Assembly (NCBI GenBank): GCA_913061115.1
Contig: CAJXTK010000012.1
Span: forward strand, 1-36,713
Direction of reading: 5' to 3'
DNA: 36,713 bases
Source of the DNA: an uncultured Haliea sp.
GTDB taxonomy: Bacteria > Pseudomonadota > Gammaproteobacteria > Pseudomonadales > Halieaceae
This document shows, piece after piece, positions 31,694 through 36,713 of the stretch. Numbering within the stretch: the first letter of the stretch is position 1; the number at the start of each line of letters is the position of its first letter. The translations under genes were made by a program, and so were the position numbers. The notes under the pieces are model-generated. The model did not search any database. It was not told where the DNA came from and was given only the letters and a program-made list of their open reading frames with translations.

Positions 31694-34108
31694 ATGAAGC
31701 ACCCACTGCACCAATACCAACGTACGATACTTTTTGCCGCTCTGACCAGCCTGTCTGCTAACTCGATGGCGCAGATGGTGCTTGAAGAAGTCGTCGTTAC
31801 TGCGTTCAAACGTGAAAGTAACCTGATGGACACGGCCGCATCATTAAGTTCCTTCGATGAAAGCATTAGAAACCAACTAGGCATCGACACCGGTGCTGAT
31901 ATCGCACGGCACACACCATCACTAACGATTGCACCGAGCAGAGTCAGCATTCGAGGTGTGGGCCGTTCCACCGTGGCCCTAGGGTCTGACCCCGGTGTCG
32001 GCATTTATGTGGATGGCGTGTATACCACCGAAACCGATATTTTTGGCTATTCAAATTTTCTGGATATAGACCGAGTAGAGGTACTTAGGGGGCCGCAGGG
32101 TACCCTATACGGCCGAAACTCCATTGGTGGCGCGGTTAATTTTATCAGCACACAGCCTAATAATGAGGCCTGGGGCGGCACGGTGGTTGTCGAAGCAGGC
32201 AATTATGATTACCTAGTCCTGCAAGGGCTAGTGAGTGGCCCGGTCACCGAGGATTTATCGGCATTAGTGGCGCTTTCAACGATCACGCGTGAAGGCTTCC
32301 AGAAGAATGAAGGCAGCGACAAGCGTTTCGATGAACAAGACAGCGTGTATGGCACCGTTCATTTACAGCACGATACAACTGCTCATTGGACCAACTCACT
32401 CAAGGTGTTTAGGGTCAAATCTGATCGCAAAGGCACACAACCCTATGTACTAGACCCTTGGTCAACGGATTTTATTCAACCGATAAACTATGTCAGTGAT
32501 GGCAGGCCCGCTAACTTCTCTGGGATGTTTCCAAACCAGAATTTTGCCAATGGCCAGCAGGGTGCGACTCGTCAAAATCCGGCATTAGACAATGTGGATA
32601 GAATATCCGTTGATTTCGACCCCTATGTTGACTTGCATCGTAATTCAGCGACCTTTATCAGTGAATATAACTTCGAACAATATACGCTCAAATACACCGC
32701 TGGCTATTCTCAATTTGAGTATAAGTCTGATTTTGATGCCGATGGTATGAAGGCATCGGAATCCGGCCTGAACTGGGGCCAGTTGGCGAACTTGGCCGCG
32801 TTAGGGGGGGGGACGGTTGAAGACGTGACCGGATTCGGCTTGACGCCAGCCATGACCACCCGGCCTTTCACTCAAAAGAATGATTCGTACTCCAACGAAC
32901 TGCAGTTGATTACCGATTTAGACGGTAGCCTTAACTTTATCGGCGGTTTGTATTATTACAACAGTGATGAGAAGCAGACACTGCAGTTTATCGAAGGTAA
33001 TGACGAGCTTATGACGACCTATGCTTATTTTGGTCAATTTCAGGGGCCAGTGAGTGAGGACAACTTCTTGTTTAACGGGCGCTCCGAGCTGAAGACCAAT
33101 GCTTATGCAGTCTATGGTCAAATGGACTGGGACTGGACCGCTAGTACCATGGTAAATGTGGGGCTACGTTATTCTTATGATGAAAAAAAGGGTTCGGATC
33201 AAACCTTTGTGCAGTTTGTCGGCGACCCAGGCCAGCGCAACGCGGATGATGATTGGGATCAGGTGACCTGGCGCATCGGGCTGGATCACAATGTAACCGA
33301 TAATCACTTTCTCTACGGTTTTGTCGCGACCGGTTATCGTTCGGGTGGTTTTAACCTGATGGCGCCAAACGAGACGACTGATGTCAATACCGTGGACCCT
33401 GAAGAGCTTATCTCTTACGAGATAGGTTATAAGGGCACGATGCTTGATGATCGTCTAAAACTGAGCACGTCAGCTTATTACTATGACTACACGGATTTGC
33501 AGGTACTTAAACAGGAACTTATTAACGGTGTGGCTACGCCCGTTTTTGAAAATGCTTCCGATGCTACGGCCTGGGGATTGGAGGGAGAGCTGATGGCATT
33601 GTTGACCGACAGCTTAATGTTTAGCGCGAATTATTCTTACAACAAGACCGAGTATAAAGATTACGACTCGGTTGATACTGTCGCCTGCGCGCTCGGACCG
33701 TTGCAGCAGGGAAACGACTTAGCGCCTCTGTGCACGGAAGAACAGGATCTCAGCGGCAATGAGTTCTTGCTGTCTCCACAGTATAAGGCCTCGGCTAACC
33801 TAGTCTACCAGTGGGAACTTATTGATTTTGATTGGAGTGCAATGGTGAGTTACCAGTACGTTGGTGAACAATATACCAATGCCTTTAACAATGATGAGTA
33901 CGATAAGCTGAAAGCTTATGGCCAGTGGGATGCACGGCTGAATATTTTCTCACCAGATAATATCTGGGAGGCTACGGCGTATGTGAAAAATATTTCAGAC
34001 GACAGGGAATCCATCTACAACGAGCGGCCCAGCACCGTTTCTACGCTTCAGTCACAGGCATTGACTAGCCCACGGATGTACGGCATTAAGCTTACCTACA
34101 ACTTCTAA
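31694..34108 (+). CDS. TonB-dependent outer-membrane receptor
   Basis: An 804-residue receptor counted from the ATG at 31694. AAAGGA lies about nine bases upstream and a signal peptide (QYQRTILFAALTSLSANSMA) follows; longer in-frame starts lack both. The TonB box is LEEVVVTAFKRE. The plug has SIRGVGRS, GVYVDGVY-like GIYVDGVYTT and VEVLRGPQGTLYGRNSIGGA, then a beta-barrel ends in the aromatic LTYNF. The sequence is like the large receptor group of Cellvibrionales and sphingomonads that import hydrophobic or aromatic compounds rather than siderophores; the ligand is not known. Neighbours are TetR (divergent) and epoxide hydrolase (downstream, 230 bases). Confidence 0.95.
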   Translation: MKHPLHQYQRTILFAALTSLSANSMAQMVLEEVVVTAFKRESNLMDTAASLSSFDESIRNQLGIDTGADIARHTPSLTIAPSRVSIRGVGRSTVALGSDPGVGIYVDGVYTTETDIFGYSNFLDIDRVEVLRGPQGTLYGRNSIGGAVNFISTQPNNEAWGGTVVVEAGNYDYLVLQGLVSGPVTEDLSALVALSTITREGFQKNEGSDKRFDEQDSVYGTVHLQHDTTAHWTNSLKVFRVKSDRKGTQPYVLDPWSTDFIQPINYVSDGRPANFSGMFPNQNFANGQQGATRQNPALDNVDRISVDFDPYVDLHRNSATFISEYNFEQYTLKYTAGYSQFEYKSDFDADGMKASESGLNWGQLANLAALGGGTVEDVTGFGLTPAMTTRPFTQKNDSYSNELQLITDLDGSLNFIGGLYYYNSDEKQTLQFIEGNDELMTTYAYFGQFQGPVSEDNFLFNGRSELKTNAYAVYGQMDWDWTASTMVNVGLRYSYDEKKGSDQTFVQFVGDPGQRNADDDWDQVTWRIGLDHNVTDNHFLYGFVATGYRSGGFNLMAPNETTDVNTVDPEELISYEIGYKGTMLDDRLKLSTSAYYYDYTDLQVLKQELINGVATPVFENASDATAWGLEGELMALLTDSLMFSANYSYNKTEYKDYDSVDTVACALGPLQQGNDLAPLCTEEQDLSGNEFLLSPQYKASANLVYQWELIDFDWSAMVSYQYVGEQYTNAFNNDEYDKLKAYGQWDARLNIFSPDNIWEATAYVKNISDDRESIYNERPSTVSTLQSQALTSPRMYGIKLTYNF

Positions 34109-34339
34109 GTCTCTATCTCTAGGCGGATAACTCATCCGGGACACACAGTTCCGGCATGAGTCACGGTTTATTCATACTGAGGTGGCTAGAGGTAACTCAC
34201 CGATCAGCGCAATGCCATTCGCTTGAGACCTGAGGCTGGATTCCTCTGACCGTAAATAGTTAATTTGTCGGTACACTGGAAGATGATGCAGCATCCCCTG
34301 TACTATCTAATGCATCTCTATCAGCACTCAGGAAAATAA

Positions 34340-35506
34340 ATGCAGGCACTCAATGCACAAATAGCAGAATTCACCATCGATATCCCCGACGCCGACATCG
34401 AAGATCTAAAGCGCCGCCTGGATCTCACTCGCTGGCCCGATCAAATACCAGGAACTGACTGGCGCTACGGTGCAAAGACAGAATACATCCGGTCTCTTTG
34501 TGACTATTGGCGCAACCAATACGACTGGCGGAAACACGAAGCACGGCTCAATCGTTTCCCTCAGTTTAAGACGGAAATTGCGGGAATCGATATTCATTTC
34601 GTGCATGTTCAGTCGAAACATGCAGACGCGACGCCACTGCTCATTAGTCACGGTTGGCCAGGTAGCTTTGTAGAATTTCTGCACGTTATTGACCCACTCG
34701 TGAACCCCGAGGCGCATGGTGGAACCGCCGATAATGCCTTCCATGTTGTTTGCCCGTCACTACCTGGCTACGGCTTTTCCGACACTACAACGACAGAACA
34801 GGTAGATACGCTGGCAATGGGCGAAGCGTTTGCCGAACTCATGGCGCGCCTAGGATACTCAAAGTACATAGCACAGGGTGGCGACTGGGGTGCGCTTATC
34901 ACTTCCAATATCGGTTGTATCGATGCGGAGCACCTTTACGGCATTCATCTCAATATGCCTTTTGGATTCCCCACGACCGCTGATCCCAACGAGGGTTTGT
35001 CCGCTTCGGAGATTGCTGATCTGACAACCATGGCACACTTTGAGCAGATGGAAACCGGCTACCAGAAAATTCAGGGGACCAAGCCACAAACTTTAGGCGT
35101 AGGTCTCAATGATTCACCGGCCGGGCTCTGCGCCTGGATTACAGAAAAATTTCATAGCTGGACGGATTGCGATGGTGACATCGAGTCGGTTCTTGATAAG
35201 GATGATCTGCTCACCAATATTTCCGTGTATTGGTTCACGCAAAGTATTTGTTCTTCAACGCGCTTGTACTACGAGGTAACGCAGAACCCCAGACTGAAAT
35301 TTCTTGAAGCACCAGTTGCTGTCCCCACGGGAGTGGCGCGCTTTCCCAAAGAGTTAATGTTGTTTCCGCGGCTTTGGTGCGACAACGTGTACAGCGATAT
35401 TGTGCAGTGGAATACGTTCGACAAAGGTGGACATTTCGCGGCCATGGAACGTCCCACGGAATTTGTAGAGGAGATTCGCACCTTCGCCGCCAAAGTTGTG
35501 CGCTGA
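34340..35506 (+). CDS. epoxide hydrolase, microsomal (EHN) type
   Basis: A 388-residue alpha/beta hydrolase that would open an epoxide to a vicinal diol. The N-terminal EHN domain begins FTIDIPDADIEDLKRRLDLT and RWPDQIPGTDW. The oxyanion motif is HGWPGSFVEF. The nucleophile elbow QGGDWGA holds Asp182, and His365 (KGGHFAAMERP) is the base. Tyr residues in the cap would polarise the epoxide. AGGA lies upstream of ATG. Product or substrate links to the P450 and receptor in this window are plausible but inferred. Confidence 0.94.
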   Translation: MQALNAQIAEFTIDIPDADIEDLKRRLDLTRWPDQIPGTDWRYGAKTEYIRSLCDYWRNQYDWRKHEARLNRFPQFKTEIAGIDIHFVHVQSKHADATPLLISHGWPGSFVEFLHVIDPLVNPEAHGGTADNAFHVVCPSLPGYGFSDTTTTEQVDTLAMGEAFAELMARLGYSKYIAQGGDWGALITSNIGCIDAEHLYGIHLNMPFGFPTTADPNEGLSASEIADLTTMAHFEQMETGYQKIQGTKPQTLGVGLNDSPAGLCAWITEKFHSWTDCDGDIESVLDKDDLLTNISVYWFTQSICSSTRLYYEVTQNPRLKFLEAPVAVPTGVARFPKELMLFPRLWCDNVYSDIVQWNTFDKGGHFAAMERPTEFVEEIRTFAAKVVR

Positions 35507-35512
35507 CAATAA

Positions 35513-35541
35513 TGAGGCAAATCAATATCTGAGAAGCCTCA
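35513..35541 (+). terminator. possible terminator after epoxide hydrolase
   Basis: TGAGGC (35513-35518) and GCCTCA (35536-35541) can pair across a 17-base loop and are followed by ATTTT, seven bases after the epoxide hydrolase stop. The stem is short and the loop long, so this is a weak candidate. The rest of 35542-35859 shows no gene I can support. Confidence 0.3.
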
Positions 35542-35859
35542 ATTTTCGCGCATGCTGTGGAGAGCAATTTATCCAATGAGGAATGGAGTAGGGCGGTGTG
35601 GCCGAGACCGAACGTATGCCGAATCTAGGGCGGATCGGTCTGGGAGTTCGGTTGGAGTTAGTGGAAGAATCCTAAGTGATTTTCTGGACTGAACTTCCGA
35701 ACTGGGGCCGAACGGCTACATCATTGATTGCATGAGTGAATGACTAATTCGCCATACACAGGTTCGGATTTATTGCAGCCAGAGTTTTTTAACTTGTCAA
35801 AGCCGAGTGTTGTTACCAGTCGACGACATACACAACTTTGTTCGAGGTCCAAGCCGTCT

Positions 35860-36713
35860 TCAGGCTTCCGCGGCTCCAAGTTCGATGAGATTCGCGGGGT
35901 GTGGAGTCTCGTAGGGCAAGATTGCATAGCTTTCGCGGATCTCTTTCACGCTGCGGTTCCATGAGTCTTCCCAGCGTATGCCGATCATAGGTGAGGTTTC
36001 GCGCCCATGCACCCATGCGGTGAGCACGGCATCCATCAAGATTGGAAAACCGATCGCCGGACTCAACGCGGCAACCCCCGTCATCACCGCCATCAAATTG
36101 CCCGAGTAGCTGTGACCGAACTGCGCGAGCTGAAATGCAGCGATCGCGAACTCATGCAGAATTGTCGTCTCGTATCCCGCGACGAGATGCCACAGATCAT
36201 GGGTCTGCAGATTGCGCGCGTTGAGATAGTCAAGAGGGGGTGGGAGCTTTGACAAACCGAGTGCATGACCGTCGAGCACCTCGAGATCGAATCCGTTGTC
36301 GACGATCAGGTCATGATATTGTCTTCCGATCGAGCCGATTTGACACGCAGCCAAGGTCTGCAATCTGACACTGGGAGGCGTCGAACGTCCTGCAATCTCC
36401 TTAACTCCCGGATACTGCATCGAGGACCGCACAAGCCGGTCTTGAAAGGCCTCGTTCTGCAGTCCTCCCAATCCGGCAGTTCGCTCTGTGATTGAAGCTG
36501 CGTCGAGACTTCCCGCCACGCCGTCTTCGACAATCGACCAGTAGGTATCCAAGAGCTCCTCCGGCACGGTTCCAGTCGACAGATCGAGGGCGGCGATAGG
36601 TGCCGCGGCCACTGGCTTCTCCAGCCAACTGGCGGCAAATGCGTCGAATACTTCTCCGGCGCGATCCGGCGCTAGAAATCCGACATGCGCCATCACGGCC
36701 GCGACGCGTATAC
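35860..36713 (-). CDS. COQ4-like ubiquinone biosynthesis protein, possibly 5' partial
   Basis: The open frame gives 278 residues from a GTG at 36696, with an ATG directly after it, and remains open to the contig end (IRVAAV precedes), so the N-terminus may be missing. The COQ4 zinc motif is present: THDLWHLVAGYETTILHEFA has HDxxH and a following Glu, and RYHD-like segments occur (SIGRQYHDLIVDNGFD). COQ4 takes part in coenzyme Q assembly, and its bacterial homologues are variable helpers or oxidative decarboxylases. The gene is visibly richer in G+C than the preceding 35 kb, which suggests different ancestry or a misjoined end. Confidence 0.72.
   Translation of the reverse strand, partial: IRVAAVMAHVGFLAPDRAGEVFDAFAASWLEKPVAAAPIAALDLSTGTVPEELLDTYWSIVEDGVAGSLDAASITERTAGLGGLQNEAFQDRLVRSSMQYPGVKEIAGRSTPPSVRLQTLAACQIGSIGRQYHDLIVDNGFDLEVLDGHALGLSKLPPPLDYLNARNLQTHDLWHLVAGYETTILHEFAIAAFQLAQFGHSYSGNLMAVMTGVAALSPAIGFPILMDAVLTAWVHGRETSPMIGIRWEDSWNRSVKEIRESYAILPYETPHPANLIELGAAEA

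Noticed and set aside
1-36713. CRISPR array, tRNA or rRNA gene, prophage
   Set aside because: I looked for regularly spaced long repeats with variable spacers, cloverleaf-like sequences and phage structural genes, and saw none. The only regular array is the four-copy operator at 29.4 kb.

Overview
The window looks like one contig from a heterotrophic, probably marine or aquatic gammaproteobacterium (Cellvibrionales/Spongiibacteraceae/Halieaceae-like). This is judged from the gene set and is inference: an outer-membrane TonB-dependent receptor, lipid and xenobiotic oxidation genes, a spinster-type MFS carrier, HupE-like and DUF6152/DUF6644 genes, and YehS. Base composition is intermediate in most of the contig. 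It is visibly AT-rich at about 24.5-26.4 kb and visibly GC-rich in the last ~0.85 kb. The first 49 bases are not genomic: they are an Illumina Nextera P5/i5/transposase adapter left on the contig end.

Layout. 0.05-5 kb: a broken FG-GAP/ASPIC-UnbV protein gene; a candidate 57-residue membrane peptide overlapping the end of a hybrid histidine kinase; relics of a SCO1/SenC copper chaperone and a Bcr/CflA-type MFS pump; a membrane-anchored saccharopine-dehydrogenase-like oxidoreductase. 5-8.4 kb: aldo/keto reductase, exported alpha/beta hydrolase, acyl-CoA dehydrogenase. 8.7-14.2 kb: two convergent operons that look like one envelope module. The plus operon has a haem-c lipoprotein, a HupE/UreJ-like membrane protein and a membrane-anchored protein. 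The minus operon has two paralogous secreted proteins, a DUF6152 protein, two DUF6644-like membrane proteins and an overlooked 48-residue membrane peptide. 14.3-18.3 kb: SpoU-type RNA methyltransferase, SDR, YehS, MATE exporter with a short leader ORF. 18.4-24.3 kb: an IS3 relic; a TetR-haloalkane dehalogenase-DUF1330 operon with a clear operator inside its promoter; a Cys-less LOV-like PAS protein; a Nudix hydrolase; a P450-MaoC hydratase-SnoaL operon. 24.5-26.4 kb: AT-rich island with orphan genes and a fibronectin-III-like relic. 26.7-36.7 kb: spinster MFS, IS91 relic, diiron-type PF10118 hydrolase divergent from an AraC regulator with a four-copy 22-bp repeat array between them, TetR divergent from a TonB-dependent receptor, epoxide hydrolase, and a COQ4-like gene running to the contig edge.

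How the genes may work together (inference): the right two thirds reads as a catabolic neighbourhood for a hydrophobic, possibly halogenated or epoxidised substrate. The receptor and MFS carriers would handle transport. P450, haloalkane dehalogenase and epoxide hydrolase would oxygenate or hydrolyse. Acyl-CoA dehydrogenase, MaoC hydratase, SDR and AKR would carry out beta-oxidation-like steps. Three local regulators sit beside their likely targets. The least described parts are the 8.7-14.2 kb envelope module and the AraC repeat array.
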